From an uncultured Chryseobacterium sp. (GTDB lineage: Bacteria; Bacteroidota; Bacteroidia; Flavobacteriales; Weeksellaceae), in contig CAJYGB010000018.1 in NCBI GenBank assembly GCA_913774355.1, positions 372,001-436,000 on the forward strand: a DNA stretch of 64,000 bases, given 5' to 3'. The notes beneath the pieces are model-generated. The model worked only from the letters and a program-made list of their open reading frames with translations. It made no database searches and was not told the DNA's origin. How positions within the stretch are numbered: position 1 is the first letter of the stretch; each line of letters opens with the position of its first letter. Both the position numbers and the translations under genes were made by a program. Below, one piece after another: positions 53,731-63,710 of the stretch.

Positions 53731-56562
53731 TTACTCAAGCTCCCGCTTCAAAAACTTCCCGGTCAGGCTTTTCTTCGATTTCACGATTTCCTCGGGTGTT
53801 CCCTGGGCGACGATCTGGCCGCCATGTTTTCCGCCTTCGGGACCGACATCAATGATGTGGTCGGCCAGTTTGATCACATCCATATTATGCTCAATAATAA
53901 TGAAGGAATTTCCTAATTCTACCAATTGATTAATAGCGTCCATCAGGATTTTCACGTCTTCGAAATGAAGCCCGGTGGTTGGTTCATCCAGAATATATAA
54001 GGTATTTCCAGTCTGTCTTTTGGCCAGTTCGGTCGCCAGCTTGATCCGTTGGGCTTCCCCTCCGGACAGCGTGGTAGACTGCTGCCCCATGGTAATATAA
54101 CCTAACCCGACATCCTGCAAAGTTTTAACCCTTGAAAAGATCTTCGGAATCGGCTGGAAAAATTCCACCGCTTCATCAATCGTCATATCTAAAACATCGG
54201 AAATCGATTTTCCTTTGTAGCGGACTTCCAGGGTTTCCCGGTTAAAACGTTTTCCGTTGCAGGTTTCGCAATGTACATAAACATCCGGTAAAAAGTTCAT
54301 TTCAATGACTTTCAGACCACCGCCCTGACAGGTTTCGCATCTTCCGCCTTTCACATTGAATGAGAATCTTCCCGGCTTGTACCCACGGATCTTGGATTCC
54401 GGCAGTTCTGCAAAAAGGTTCCGGATGTCCGTAAACATCCCGGTATAGGTAGCAGGATTGGAACGTGGTGTTCTTCCGATAGGCGTCTGGTCGACATCCA
54501 CGATTTTATCGATGTGTTCAAGACCTTCGATTTTTTTATATGGCAGAGGTTCCTGCACCGCTCTGTAAAAATGCTTGTTGAGGATCGGATACAATGTTCC
54601 GTTGATCAGGGAGGATTTACCACTTCCTGAAATCCCGGAAACCACTACCAGTTTCCCTAAAGGGATATCCAGGGTTACGTTTTTCAGGTTATTTCCCGTC
54701 GCTCCCTTCAGAATAATATGTTTTCCGTTTCCTTTGCGTCTTTCCGCAGGAACTTCGATCTTTCTTTTTCCGTTGATGTACTGAGCGGTGATGGTATCGG
54801 CTTTTACCAGATCTTTCGGTTTGCCTTGCCACAAAATCTCCCCACCGAATTTTCCGGCTCTCGGACCGACATCCAGCACCTCATCAGCTTCCAGGATCAT
54901 GTCTTTGTCGTGTTCCACCACCAGGACAGAATTCCCGATGTCGCGGAGGTTTTTTAATGAATTGATCAACCGCTCGTTGTCCCTCTGGTGAAGGCCAATA
55001 CTCGGTTCGTCCAGAATATACAAAACGTTCACCAACTGCGATCCGATTTGCGTAGCCAGACGAATCCTTTGGGACTCCCCTCCTGAAAGCGTCCTGGAAC
55101 TCCGGCTCAGGCTCAGGTAATCCAACCCGACATCCAGCAGAAATTGGAGCCTGGTTTCGATTTCCTTTAAAATTTCATAAGCGATAATGGCATTTTTCTC
55201 TGAGAATTTATCTTTAATGTCAGCTAACCATTCTTTAAGATCAATCAGACTTAAAGCGTTGACCTCAGCTATATTCTTTCCGTCAATCTTAAAACTTAAA
55301 CTTGAAGGCTGAAGACGGGTACCTTTACATTCCGGGCAGGTTTCTTCGGTTGTAAAATGCCTTTCCAGCAATATCGCTTCGTAGGATTCCCTTTCCTCGA
55401 TAATTTCTTCCATGAAAGGAATGAGGCCGTCGAAACTGATCTTGATTTTTTTGGTAATTCCTGCGTATTTCAGGTCTTTATTAAATTCCTTATGGCAACC
55501 ATTATAGATATAGTCCAGTGCTTCTTCCGGAACATCTTTCATCGGCGTAGCCATGCTCAGCCCAAAGATCTCCAGGATATTTTTAATTTGAGCAATAATC
55601 CATTTATTGGATTTCAGATCTTCCAGCGGCAATAAACCTCCCTGATTGATCGAAAGTTTCGGATTGTCTACAAAATAATCCGTATTGATCTTTTTGATTG
55701 TTCCTAATCCTTTACAGCTCGGGCAGCTTCCTTTCGGAGAGTTGAACGAAAACGTATTCGGTTCCGGCAGAGCTAATGAATGCCCGGTTTCGGCGTCCAT
55801 TAGGTTTTTGGAAAAATATTCAATCTCCGTGCTTCCGAGTTTCTGGATCCCGATCAGGCCTTCCCCCATTTCCATGGCCGTACGCAGCGATTTTTCCATC
55901 CTGGCTTCGGAAGCCGATTCGCCGATGATCCAACGGTCGATCACGATATCGATATCGTGGGTTTTATAACGGTCAAGTTTCAGATCATATTCAATATCCT
56001 GCAATTCGCCGTCGATTCTTGCCTGTCCGTACCCTTTCTTGGCCATCTGTACGAAAAGTTCATGGTAATGCCCTTTTCTGGCTCTTACTACCGGAGCCAT
56101 GAGCATGATCTTTTCGCCTTTGTAATTTTCTTTAATGGTTTGCAGGATCTGATCTTCCGTATAACTTACCAGTTTTTTTCCGGTCGTTTGTGAATAGGCA
56201 TCGGATACCCTTGCAAACAAAAGACGAAGGAAATCGTAAAGTTCCGTAACGGTTCCTACCGTTGAACGCGGGTTTTTATTGGTGGTTTTCTGCTCGATGG
56301 CAATTACCGGAGACAGTCCTTCGATCTTATCGACATCGGGACGTTCCAGCCCGCCAAGAAACTGTCTTGCATAGGCAGAAAAGGTTTCAATGTAACGGCG
56401 CTGGCCTTCTGCAAAAATAGTGTCGAAAGCCAGAGATGATTTTCCGCTTCCGGAAAGTCCGGTGATGACGACCAATTCATTGCGTGGTATCTTGACGTTG
56501 ATGTTTTTAAGGTTGTGTTCACGGGCTCCGTAAACTTCAATATATTCTGTTGATTTACTCAT
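53731..56562 (-). CDS. uvrA: Excinuclease ABC subunit A
   Basis: A 943-residue DNA damage-recognition ATPase of nucleotide excision repair. It holds two ABC modules: Walker [15 protein letters not shown] near the N-terminus and [14 protein letters not shown] in the second half; signatures [12 protein letters not shown] and [12 protein letters not shown]; Walker [10 protein letters not shown] and [11 protein letters not shown]. Zinc-finger Cys pairs [16 protein letters not shown] and CETCQGGG...CETCNGKR are present. Length is normal. A -7 promoter element lies just upstream. Confidence 0.98.
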   Translation of the reverse strand: MSKSTEYIEVYGAREHNLKNINVKIPRNELVVITGLSGSGKSSLAFDTIFAEGQRRYIETFSAYARQFLGGLERPDVDKIEGLSPVIAIEQKTTNKNPRSTVGTVTELYDFLRLLFARVSDAYSQTTGKKLVSYTEDQILQTIKENYKGEKIMLMAPVVRARKGHYHELFVQMAKKGYGQARIDGELQDIEYDLKLDRYKTHDIDIVIDRWIIGESASEARMEKSLRTAMEMGEGLIGIQKLGSTEIEYFSKNLMDAETGHSLALPEPNTFSFNSPKGSCPSCKGLGTIKKINTDYFVDNPKLSINQGGLLPLEDLKSNKWIIAQIKNILEIFGLSMATPMKDVPEEALDYIYNGCHKEFNKDLKYAGITKKIKISFDGLIPFMEEIIEERESYEAILLERHFTTEETCPECKGTRLQPSSLSFKIDGKNIAEVNALSLIDLKEWLADIKDKFSEKNAIIAYEILKEIETRLQFLLDVGLDYLSLSRSSRTLSGGESQRIRLATQIGSQLVNVLYILDEPSIGLHQRDNERLINSLKNLRDIGNSVLVVEHDKDMILEADEVLDVGPRAGKFGGEILWQGKPKDLVKADTITAQYINGKRKIEVPAERRKGNGKHIILKGATGNNLKNVTLDIPLGKLVVVSGISGSGKSSLINGTLYPILNKHFYRAVQEPLPYKKIEGLEHIDKIVDVDQTPIGRTPRSNPATYTGMFTDIRNLFAELPESKIRGYKPGRFSFNVKGGRCETCQGGGLKVIEMNFLPDVYVHCETCNGKRFNRETLEVRYKGKSISDVLDMTIDEAVEFFQPIPKIFSRVKTLQDVGLGYITMGQQSTTLSGGEAQRIKLATELAKRQTGNTLYILDEPTTGLHFEDVKILMDAINQLVELGNSFIIIEHNMDVIKLADHIIDVGPEGGKHGGQIVAQGTPEEIVKSKKSLTGKFLKRELE

Positions 56563-56597
56563 AATTTGGAGTGATTTTACCAGAAAATCACGATGTG

Positions 56598-56605
56598 CAA
56601 AATTA
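56598..56605 (-). promoter_or_regulatory. Candidate -7 promoter element of uvrA
   Basis: The minus strand reads taattttg (TAnnTTTG), 35 bases before the uvrA ATG. No LexA-like dyad is evident. Confidence 0.45.
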
Positions 56606-56870
56606 CGGAATTTTATGGAATTTCCGATGTTAAAAAGTGTTAGGAATTTCTCTTGAAGTAAAGAGAGCGATCCTGTACTATCTAAATCTCAAAACCGCAT
56701 TGCACAACGATTACCGGCAAATATGTTACGCCAGTTTTATGCCATACAAATGAAAACCATCAAGAAGCATTGAAAGTTGTTGTTCTAAGTTAAAATAATC
56801 TTTATGCTCAACGCAGGCCCACCTCAACCTTTGGAATTTTCTCACGAAATCTTATTGGTTTAAAAAAAGA
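56606..56870. other. Gap between tssF and uvrA
   Basis: The spacer from the tssF stop to the uvrA start is 308 bases. Outside the -7 element no gene, hairpin terminator or repeat is convincing. A stretch around 56695-56760 (gcattgcacaacgattaccg) is less AT-rich and may be a coding remnant, but I could not tie it to a family. Confidence 0.4.
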
Positions 56871-58748
56871 TCAATTAAAATCCAGATCTTCGTTGGTAAC
56901 TTTAACCCGGTACTCGATTCCGTCGATGGCTTTTGAGACAATCTGGTTCCTGAGGACATTGGCCATATTTTCCCAGTATGCCCTTCCATAAAAAGAATAG
57001 TTCTGCGGAACGATCTCCACGTCTACAGTCCGGATGAACCCTTCTTTCGGTTTGTTGCTGATCATGGTACCACGGGTTACCCTTACTTCTTTCAGCTCAT
57101 CTTTTAAAACCATCCTGCAGTAGTTTTTCACATCTTCCAGGGAAATGATTTTATCTCTGGTTGTCAAAGCATATTTATAGGCCTGAATACTGTCGGTTCC
57201 TTTCTGCTCTTCTGCGCCGCCGATACTTTCCGTAAGCATTACCAATGTCTGGGATTTCAACTGATTTGAAAGCTCCGTTCCCGGGCGAAGATGATTGGCA
57301 AGGGTGGCATGGGTAATCCAAAATGCCGCGTACGTATGATCTGTTTTATCTACGGGCTCCATGATAACGTAATTCAGTTCCTGTTTTACGTTCCTTTTAG
57401 CATTGTTGACCTTCTGCACCATAGATTTCATCTTGTCGGACATTTCACTGAGGACACCTTTTACATTATCCCTGTTCAGAAGTGAAAATGCTGCGATTTC
57501 ATCCCTCGTAAGTTCCAGCACATTCGCGATCATATCCACCGCATTCCGGTTGGTGAATCGTTCCATTCCTCCTTTTCTCACAGTGTACAGCCCTTTTCTA
57601 AGATCATCATTTGGAGTAAAAGGAATTTCAGTGTATCGTCGCCCTTCCCCATCCTGCACCTCGTCCACATAAAGGAAGTGTTCGCCTTCATCCGTAACCA
57701 GCGGAATATTGTTGCCCATAATGTCCAGGCTGTATTCCGTTTTTTTCCATCCCCGGTTGTAAATGGGAAAAGCATTCAGCACAAAAGAAAAGTTATCTAA
57801 AATCTCTGCTGAGAACTGGGGCGGAAACTCCAGGGTCAGCCACAGGTACTTTTTTCCATCGATGTACTTTGTGATCTCCTCTTTATAATCAACAAAATCA
57901 AGGTTATCCGGAAGCTTTCCCGGCTCGGAAAACAAGGATGCTGAAATACCGGAGATCTCGATAAATTTATGATGGTAAATGCTTTTAACGTCTTCAATGA
58001 TTTTATTCTGAATGGACTGTTCCCGGAACATCTGCTCATAGCCGTCGGGCTGGGTGCTTTTGTAATAGGTCAGCCCTTCTTTTACAAATAAAGGATTTCC
58101 ATTGCTTGACACCGCGATGTAGGGCAAAAGGTTGTAAGTGAAATCCAGATGTTCAAAAGCGGGATTCGAGCAGTATACGCTTATATTTTTAGGAAAGGTT
58201 TCGTGGGTATATTTTGAAACATCGATTCCAATGGTGACTTTCCTGTAATCTTCCGACCTTCCCTGAAACCTGGCGATCGGGATCTTATTGAGACGGTCGT
58301 CTATTCCATAACAGGTATTCCCGACAAACATAATGGAAGTCTGTGCCTTATTGATACGCACGTTTCCGATGGGTGTAAACGGGATATTGATCTGTTTATC
58401 GGATTCCGATTTTATAGTAGAGGTCATCTGCTTTTTGAAAAAGAATTCGGTATGGTCCAGCAGCATCTCCGAAGATTCATATGGCTGCGTAAAAGCAATG
58501 GCATGAGACGGGATCGGATGGGTATAAATGGATGGTGTCAGCAGCTTGGCCAGCTTTTCCAGGATCCTGGCATTTACGGTCTGTATCTCGTTATTGGCTT
58601 TAAAAATTTCCGTGCTGAAGGCATCGATCAGTAATTTCACAAACGGGTCCAGCGATTGCGGGCTTTTCAGTCCCCAGACTTTGGTGGCATTCTGAAGCAT
58701 TCTCGCTTTTACCGATTCTTTGGAATATATATTCTGGTCTAAATTCAT
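56871..58748 (-). CDS. tssF: Type VI secretion baseplate protein TssF (subtype iii)
   Basis: A 625-residue structural protein of the contractile T6SS baseplate. The N-terminus (VKLLIDAFSTEIFKANNEIQ, NARILEKLAKLLTPSIY) and SHAIAFTQPYESSEMLL are recognisable TssF/VasA features in the divergent Bacteroidota form. A middle region with FNREQ-type strands follows, and the C-terminal PKEGFIRTVDVEIVPQNY. It lies 26 bases downstream of the gp25-like gene, so the pair is co-expressed. No other T6SS genes (sheath, TssH, TssK, Hcp, VgrG) are within this window. Confidence 0.8.
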   Translation of the reverse strand: MNLDQNIYSKESVKARMLQNATKVWGLKSPQSLDPFVKLLIDAFSTEIFKANNEIQTVNARILEKLAKLLTPSIYTHPIPSHAIAFTQPYESSEMLLDHTEFFFKKQMTSTIKSESDKQINIPFTPIGNVRINKAQTSIMFVGNTCYGIDDRLNKIPIARFQGRSEDYRKVTIGIDVSKYTHETFPKNISVYCSNPAFEHLDFTYNLLPYIAVSSNGNPLFVKEGLTYYKSTQPDGYEQMFREQSIQNKIIEDVKSIYHHKFIEISGISASLFSEPGKLPDNLDFVDYKEEITKYIDGKKYLWLTLEFPPQFSAEILDNFSFVLNAFPIYNRGWKKTEYSLDIMGNNIPLVTDEGEHFLYVDEVQDGEGRRYTEIPFTPNDDLRKGLYTVRKGGMERFTNRNAVDMIANVLELTRDEIAAFSLLNRDNVKGVLSEMSDKMKSMVQKVNNAKRNVKQELNYVIMEPVDKTDHTYAAFWITHATLANHLRPGTELSNQLKSQTLVMLTESIGGAEEQKGTDSIQAYKYALTTRDKIISLEDVKNYCRMVLKDELKEVRVTRGTMISNKPKEGFIRTVDVEIVPQNYSFYGRAYWENMANVLRNQIVSKAIDGIEYRVKVTNEDLDFN

Positions 58749-58774
58749 AAATGGTGTGATTGTGGTGTAAAGAA

Positions 58775-59215
58775 TTAATCGATCGACATCGGGCTCAGGA
58801 AAAGTTCCGTGGAAAAACTGAACCGTTCCCCGGAATGTTCCATTTTGGCGTTGATGGCAATTTTTACTTTCTTCTTGATTTCAGTGTGTTCTTTGGTATC
58901 GTAGCTGTGTTCTACTATCTGAATATGGGCATCGATCTGCGGCTGTACGATGCGGGGTTCGTATTCCTGGATCTGCCTTTTTAAGCTTTTAATGAAAACC
59001 GCTTCCCATACGGCGCTGGTAATCCCGTTATCGAACTCAAGGTTCCAGACGTCGTTTCCGTAATTTTCATCATATCTGTTTTCACCTTTTTTGGTGGTGA
59101 TCAGCAGCATAATGTTATGGGCAATGCTTTCACCCATATCGCAGGTATCAATGCTTCCCCCTTCCGTCATGAGTGCTGCCGGAACAAAAGGCATTCTGTA
59201 ATTTGGTGTATCCAT
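58775..59215 (-). CDS. tssE: GPW/gp25 family baseplate protein (TssE-like)
   Basis: 146 residues. The core IAHNIMLLITTKKGENRYDENYG and VWNLEFDNG match the gp25/TssE fold, which joins sheath and baseplate; the loop EPRI later in the protein is typical of gp25 proteins. A short N-terminal arm (MDTPNYRMPFVPAALMTEGG) is specific to the Bacteroidota forms. Directly followed by tssF. Upstream are nearly 680 bases of non-coding repeat-rich sequence, so this is the start of the unit. Confidence 0.82.
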   Translation of the reverse strand: MDTPNYRMPFVPAALMTEGGSIDTCDMGESIAHNIMLLITTKKGENRYDENYGNDVWNLEFDNGITSAVWEAVFIKSLKRQIQEYEPRIVQPQIDAHIQIVEHSYDTKEHTEIKKKVKIAINAKMEHSGERFSFSTELFLSPMSID

Positions 59216-59319
59216 GATATCAACTTCTTTGTTTTTCCTTTTCGTTTACCTGAAAAAGAATACCAATTTAATCATTTTCCCTGAGAAAAGGAATGGCGGA
59301 AAGGAAAATTTCTTGGGGC

Positions 59320-59610
59320 AATGGTGAATTCTGCTGCGCAGGTTAATGGTCAATGGTGAATTTTGCTTTGCATATGAATGGTGAATTTTTATTGTGGGAA
59401 AAATTGACAAGTAAAGCAGGGTGACTATTTGTCATTTGTGATCCTGTCAATACGTTAATGATTAATGGTCAATAGTCAATGGTTAAAAATTGTTTTCGGT
59501 CATCCTAAAATTCACGAGCGAAGCGGATTGACTATTCACCATTCACTCTAAAGACCACCCCGTCAAAAATTCCTGTGGAATTTTTGCCACACCTCCGATT
59601 TCGGAGGGGA
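59320..59610. repeat. Short tandem-like and hairpin repeats in the tssE-permease gap
   Basis: The 59216-59863 gap shows aatggtgaatt three times (59320, 59352 and 59377) and related aatggtcaatagtcaatggt near 59464. It also has a composite hairpin block with accaccccgtcaaaaattcc and its folded-back ggaattttt (59554-59585), then cctccgatttcggagg (59592-59607). No gene is supported; an 84-codon frame at 59665-59919 lacks homology and runs into the permease 3' end. Confidence 0.55.
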
Positions 59611-59863
59611 ATTTCGGTTAAGGTATTTAATTATTGGTTTGATGATTGTTGGTGATGCGCGAGGATGCAAGAGAATAAGATTGTCATGCTACTGAAAGAT
59701 GCGGAATTTGGCTGTCAAATCTTTATACCGCTAATACTTATCTTAAATTTTATTTTTTTTAATCAGCAGAACTCAATTTTATCGGAGATAAAATCTTTGC
59801 GTATTTCTATTCAATTTATTTTAGAAATGTTTTGCGCCCTAACGCTTTCCAACATTAATCAAA

Positions 59864-59889
59864 AAAGCTGCCCGGATCCGGACAGCTTT
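59864..59889 (-). terminator. Intrinsic terminator of the permease gene
   Basis: aaagctg, one mismatch, then ccggatccgg folding to cagcttt: a strong stem of about 12 pairs with a T run on the minus strand, at the permease stop codon. Confidence 0.82.
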
Positions 59890-59893
59890 GAAA

Positions 59894-61306
59894 TTATTGC
59901 GCTTTATTCGTTTTATTGATGAAGTAATAGACCGGCAGTCCCAGCAGAACCATCAGGAAGCCGGGCCAGGTATATTGCTGTTTGTAGATCAACAGTAAAA
60001 TACAGAATCCTGTTCCGATCAAAAGGTAAATCATCGGGGTAACAGGATACAGCCATGTTTTATACGGCCTTTCCAGATTCGGCTGTTTGATTCTTAAATA
60101 AATAACCCCGAAAACCGTAATCATGTAAAATAAAACAATCACGAAAGAAATCATGTCCAACAGGTTTCCGTACTGTCCGCTCAGGCAGAGGAGCGAAGCC
60201 CAAACGCCCTGCATCCAGAGCGCATTGGCAGGAACTGCATTTTTGTTGTTCTGCTCAGCCTGTTTAAAGAACATTCCGTCTTTGGCCATCGTTTGGAACA
60301 CCCGCGCTCCGGCAAGGATCAGCCCGTTATTACAGCCGAATGTGGAAACCATGACCAGAACCGCAATAATGGCTGTTCCTGCACTTCCGAAGATAAAGTG
60401 TGAAGCGGCTACCGCTACCCTGTCGTTTTCGGCAAATGCGATGGAATCCCGGTCCAGTGCATTCAGGTACACATAATTGACGGCAATATATAAAATCATT
60501 ACGGCTGAAGTTCCGTAGATCATCGATTTTACGACATTTTTCTTTGGATTTTCTATTTCTCCTGATACGAAAGTCACGCTTTCCCAGGCCACAGAGCTGA
60601 ATACGGAACCGACCATTGCAGCGGCAATACCGCCCAGCAGAGTCATTCCGCCGATGGGTTCCCAACCCTCTTTAAGGAAATTTCCCAACGGGTCTTTTTT
60701 AAGGTTGCTGAAAGACTCAAATCCGAAACTGAAATTTTCCGCAAGGTGGGAAAAATCGACCAAAATAAATCCGGCGGCAATAAGTCCCAGCAAAGCCGCA
60801 ATTTTTGAACCCGTAAAAACATTCTGTAACAGTTTTCCGCTTTCAACACCTCTTGTGTTTATATAAGTGAGTAAAATAATAACGGCAATGGCCAGAATCT
60901 GAATCCAGGTAATCATGAATTCCCCGCTCTGGAAAATCGGGGCTGCATTATTTAAAGAAGGCACCAGATAAGCGGTGAACTTCCCGAAGGCCATGGCTAC
61001 GGCAGCAATAGTTCCGGTCTGGATCACAGTGAAGAGTCCCCAGCCATAAAGAAAACCCATTCTCCTTCCGAAGATCTCTTTGAGATAGGTATATTGCCCG
61101 CCTGCTTTGGGATATAGGGCTGAAAGTTCACCATAGCTGATGGCTGCTGCGACCGTCATCACTCCCGTGATTACCCACACGGCGATCATCCAGAATCCTG
61201 AACCGAGGTTCCGCATCATGTCTGCGGACACAATAAAAATCCCGCTTCCGATCATAGAACCCATCACCAGCATAATGGCATCCCAAAGTTTTAGTTTTTT
61301 CTGCAT
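59894..61306 (-). CDS. APC-family amino acid permease
   Basis: A 470-residue inner-membrane transporter with about twelve helices. The first helix carries IMLVMGSMIGSGIFIVSADM, the unwound glycine motif that binds the amino acid in APC proteins; AISYGELSALYPKAGGQYTY is helix 2-3, and FVSGEIENPKKNV and GARVFQTMAKDGMFF are conserved loops. The sequence resembles heteromeric-type L-amino acid/serine-threonine exchangers, but the substrate is not assigned. Single gene. Confidence 0.92.
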   Translation of the reverse strand: MQKKLKLWDAIMLVMGSMIGSGIFIVSADMMRNLGSGFWMIAVWVITGVMTVAAAISYGELSALYPKAGGQYTYLKEIFGRRMGFLYGWGLFTVIQTGTIAAVAMAFGKFTAYLVPSLNNAAPIFQSGEFMITWIQILAIAVIILLTYINTRGVESGKLLQNVFTGSKIAALLGLIAAGFILVDFSHLAENFSFGFESFSNLKKDPLGNFLKEGWEPIGGMTLLGGIAAAMVGSVFSSVAWESVTFVSGEIENPKKNVVKSMIYGTSAVMILYIAVNYVYLNALDRDSIAFAENDRVAVAASHFIFGSAGTAIIAVLVMVSTFGCNNGLILAGARVFQTMAKDGMFFKQAEQNNKNAVPANALWMQGVWASLLCLSGQYGNLLDMISFVIVLFYMITVFGVIYLRIKQPNLERPYKTWLYPVTPMIYLLIGTGFCILLLIYKQQYTWPGFLMVLLGLPVYYFINKTNKAQ

Positions 61307-61586
61307 ATGTAATTATAGGTTCCAAATATAAATAATTATAGGATTGCTTTTCTGTTTTGTTGCAAAATAGGTTAAAAGACGAAGACTGGATGCCAAAAGT
61401 TTTTCCTGTCAGGGAAAAGAAAATTAATATCATTTAAATTTGCATGCTAAAAGTCAGATAACTCCAAGTCCGTTTATAGCTTCAATATTAACGTGAGTTC
61501 GATGTAAAAGTATAATATCAATCGAAATAACTAATGTTATCCTAAGCCAGTTGAAAGGAACTCTTTACTATATGATATCTGATAAT

Positions 61587-61675
61587 ACGGCTTTAACCTA
61601 AACCTATCATAATTTTTGGCCAAAGCCGTTTTTGCGTGTGCGTTAATAAAGCGGACTAAAGTCCGCTCCTATTGA
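61587..61675. repeat. Intergenic hairpin repeat with gcggactaaagtccgc core
   Basis: In the 61307-61971 gap, acggcttt (61587-61594) pairs with aaagccgt (61622-61629). Directly after comes agcggac/gtccgct around loop taaa (61650-61667). This double-hairpin looks like a REP element common in Chryseobacterium-type intergenic DNA. The rest of the 665-base gap has no gene I can support. Confidence 0.6.
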
Positions 61676-61949
61676 TAAATATAATAGTTTAAATATCAAA
61701 TTTTTAATCCTTTATTATATCGAAATCCCGCTAACACTGAAGAATTAATAAGTATCCTCTCATTACTTTAATTTAAATCATGTATTGATTTTTTATTTTT
61801 TTCAGCTCAACAAACTGAATTTCTTACTATTATGAATAAGATTTTTTATTTGGATAAACCATTAAGCAAGAGGCTGTAAAAAATTATCGAATAAATAGTA
61901 AACAACTCTTATCATTAATTTTTGCATTTTAAGATTCGGAATTTATTAG

Positions 61950-61957
61950 TACTTTTG
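61950..61957 (+). promoter_or_regulatory. Candidate -7 promoter element of the DUF4920 gene
   Basis: tacttttg (TAnnTTTG) ends 14 bases before the ATG. The nearest TTTG upstream (61921) is 25 bases away, longer than consensus. Confidence 0.45.
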
Positions 61958-61971
61958 GAAAAATATTAAAA

Positions 61972-62481
61972 ATGAAATTCAAATCGATATTATTTGCGAT
62001 AGCCGTAAGTGCTTCATCATTAGCTTTTGCACAGGAAACCCAAAAATTCGGTCCGCCTGCAGGGAATGCCGTGGTAGGTGACGTTTACGGAGGCGGTGTT
62101 GCTTCCAATACCGAATCCAAAGCGATCTCCGTTGATAAGCTTAGCAAGAAACTTAAAAAAGAAAATAAAAAAGTAGAGAACGTTGCGGTAAAAGGAAAAG
62201 TAACGGATGTCTGCGATAAAAAAGGATGCTGGCTGACGTTACAGACGGACGATAACTCCCAGTTCTTTGTAAAAATGAAGGATTACGGATTTTTCGTTCC
62301 AACCGCTTTGAAAGGTAAGACTGTTGTAATGGACGGAACTGCCGAAAGAAAAGTAACATCCGTAGAGGAACAGAAACACTATGCTGAGGACGCTAAAAAA
62401 CCAAAGGCGGAAATCGATGCCATCACAAGCCCGAAGGAAGAAATCAGGTTTGTTGCGAACGGAATTAAGGTCGTGAACTAA
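61972..62481 (+). CDS. DUF4920 domain protein, exported
   Basis: 169 residues with a signal peptide (MKFKSILFAIAVSASSLAFA). A mature OB-fold-like part has VAVKGKVTDVCDKKGCWLTL, FFVKMKDYGFFVPTALKGKT and TSPKEEIRFVANGIKVV, typical of DUF4920. The CDKKGCW Cys pair is conserved in the family and could bind metal or form a disulfide. Function unknown. It is ended by a bidirectional hairpin. Confidence 0.88.
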   Translation: MKFKSILFAIAVSASSLAFAQETQKFGPPAGNAVVGDVYGGGVASNTESKAISVDKLSKKLKKENKKVENVAVKGKVTDVCDKKGCWLTLQTDDNSQFFVKMKDYGFFVPTALKGKTVVMDGTAERKVTSVEEQKHYAEDAKKPKAEIDAITSPKEEIRFVANGIKVVN

Positions 62482-62510
62482 GAATCAAAAAGAGTTAACT
62501 TGCATAAAAC

Positions 62511-62540
62511 AAAAGCGGAACCTGAGTTGGCTCCGCTTTT
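62511..62540. terminator. Bidirectional intrinsic terminator
   Basis: aaaagcgga/tccgctttt stem between the convergent DUF4920 and M14 peptidase genes, with T runs on both sides. Confidence 0.85.
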
Positions 62541-62544
62541 TTAC

Positions 62545-63654
62545 TTAATCTTCAATAGTGAAATCTACTTTAGCATCCAGCTTCGGATATTTGTTCGGAC
62601 AGACAAATGTCTTTCCTGTACAATCGATTTCCTTCCAGCCTTTTTTATGCTTCACGTCTCCTACTTCAACCACAAAAGGGACAAAAGAAATTTCATCCTT
62701 GCCTTCCTCAAAAATTTCCCTGTACTGAACCGCTACATCGAGAATACATTCGTGTCCGGTATTCAGTTTTACATTCCGGTAAATAATATCGTAGTGCGTT
62801 TCCCTGTTTTCAGGAATTTCCAAATACGATTCCCAACCTTTGGTTCCGGAATTTGATTCTGAAATTGCTTTTAATGCATAATACAGAGCGACCGTGTAAT
62901 ATTTCCGGGTTTCTTTTCTCGTGTAATCATTTACAAAGTGTCCGCCTTCAAATAATATGGTCGGCATTCCGGCTTTAATAAAATTATCGCCTGTAGAAGT
63001 CGGATAAAATTCATCGGAATATCTTCCGATCTGATTCGGGATTAATTCTTTTAAATGATGGTATACTTCCGCAATTACAGCCATACATTTCTTCCGGTTT
63101 TCAGTTATCGTTCTTTCAACGTTTTCAGAAGGTGCCAGAAAGGACAAGGTTGCCGGATGGATTCCGTCTGTAGTAAAAATAGTTCTTTGCTCATGAAGAT
63201 TCAGGGCATAATCATATTTTTCAGAGGCTACGATATTTTTCAGATATTTAATTTCGGTACTGGCTTCGTTATGGAAGTCACGGTTGAGATCTATTTCAGC
63301 AGCATTAAGCCGGGTCCATTTTTCGGAACCGTCAGGATTCAGCATAAAAATAAAATCAAGTGTGATCTTACCGAATAGATCTTCTCTCAATTCCGGAGCC
63401 TTATTGAGTGTCGTTAGCAAGTCAAGCATCGCATGCGTTGAGTTCGACTCATTACCGTGCATTTGTGACCAAGCAAGCACATGGATACTTCCGCTTCCGA
63501 TCGTCACTTTATAAATAGGTTTTTCTAAATACGACTTTCCGATCTCCTGAATATAATCGCTGAGATTTGCCTGTAGATAAGAAAATAATTTTTCAGGAGA
63601 AATATACCGATTAGGAAAATTTGTATTCGGAAGATAGATCTGTTCAAAATTCAT
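62545..63654 (-). CDS. M14 family zinc carboxypeptidase
   Basis: 369 residues without a signal peptide, so probably cytosolic. The zinc ligands are HGNES (His and Glu, in SQMHGNESNST) and the later LNLHEQRT His. MLNPDGSEKW, NAAEIDLNRDF (substrate-binding Asn-Arg) and PTILFEGGHFVND (catalytic-Glu region) complete an M14 peptidase core of roughly 250 residues. The C-terminal 90 residues form an added strand-rich region ending in a Lys-rich segment. It likely trims peptides, perhaps cell-wall peptides; the substrate is inference. Confidence 0.9.
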   Translation of the reverse strand: MNFEQIYLPNTNFPNRYISPEKLFSYLQANLSDYIQEIGKSYLEKPIYKVTIGSGSIHVLAWSQMHGNESNSTHAMLDLLTTLNKAPELREDLFGKITLDFIFMLNPDGSEKWTRLNAAEIDLNRDFHNEASTEIKYLKNIVASEKYDYALNLHEQRTIFTTDGIHPATLSFLAPSENVERTITENRKKCMAVIAEVYHHLKELIPNQIGRYSDEFYPTSTGDNFIKAGMPTILFEGGHFVNDYTRKETRKYYTVALYYALKAISESNSGTKGWESYLEIPENRETHYDIIYRNVKLNTGHECILDVAVQYREIFEEGKDEISFVPFVVEVGDVKHKKGWKEIDCTGKTFVCPNKYPKLDAKVDFTIED

Positions 63655-63675
63655 TATATGCTAGTTTACAATAGT

Positions 63676-63683
63676 CAAATTTA
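63676..63683 (-). promoter_or_regulatory. Candidate -7 promoter element of the M14 peptidase gene
   Basis: The minus strand reads taaatttg (TAnnTTTG), 21 bases before the ATG; no clear -33 TTG. Confidence 0.4.
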
Positions 63684-63710
63684 CTTAAATTTTATGATAA
63701 AAATATAATT

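Noticed and set aside
59665..59919. 84-codon + strand frame
   Set aside because: No recognisable features; it runs through the permease terminator into its 3' end.
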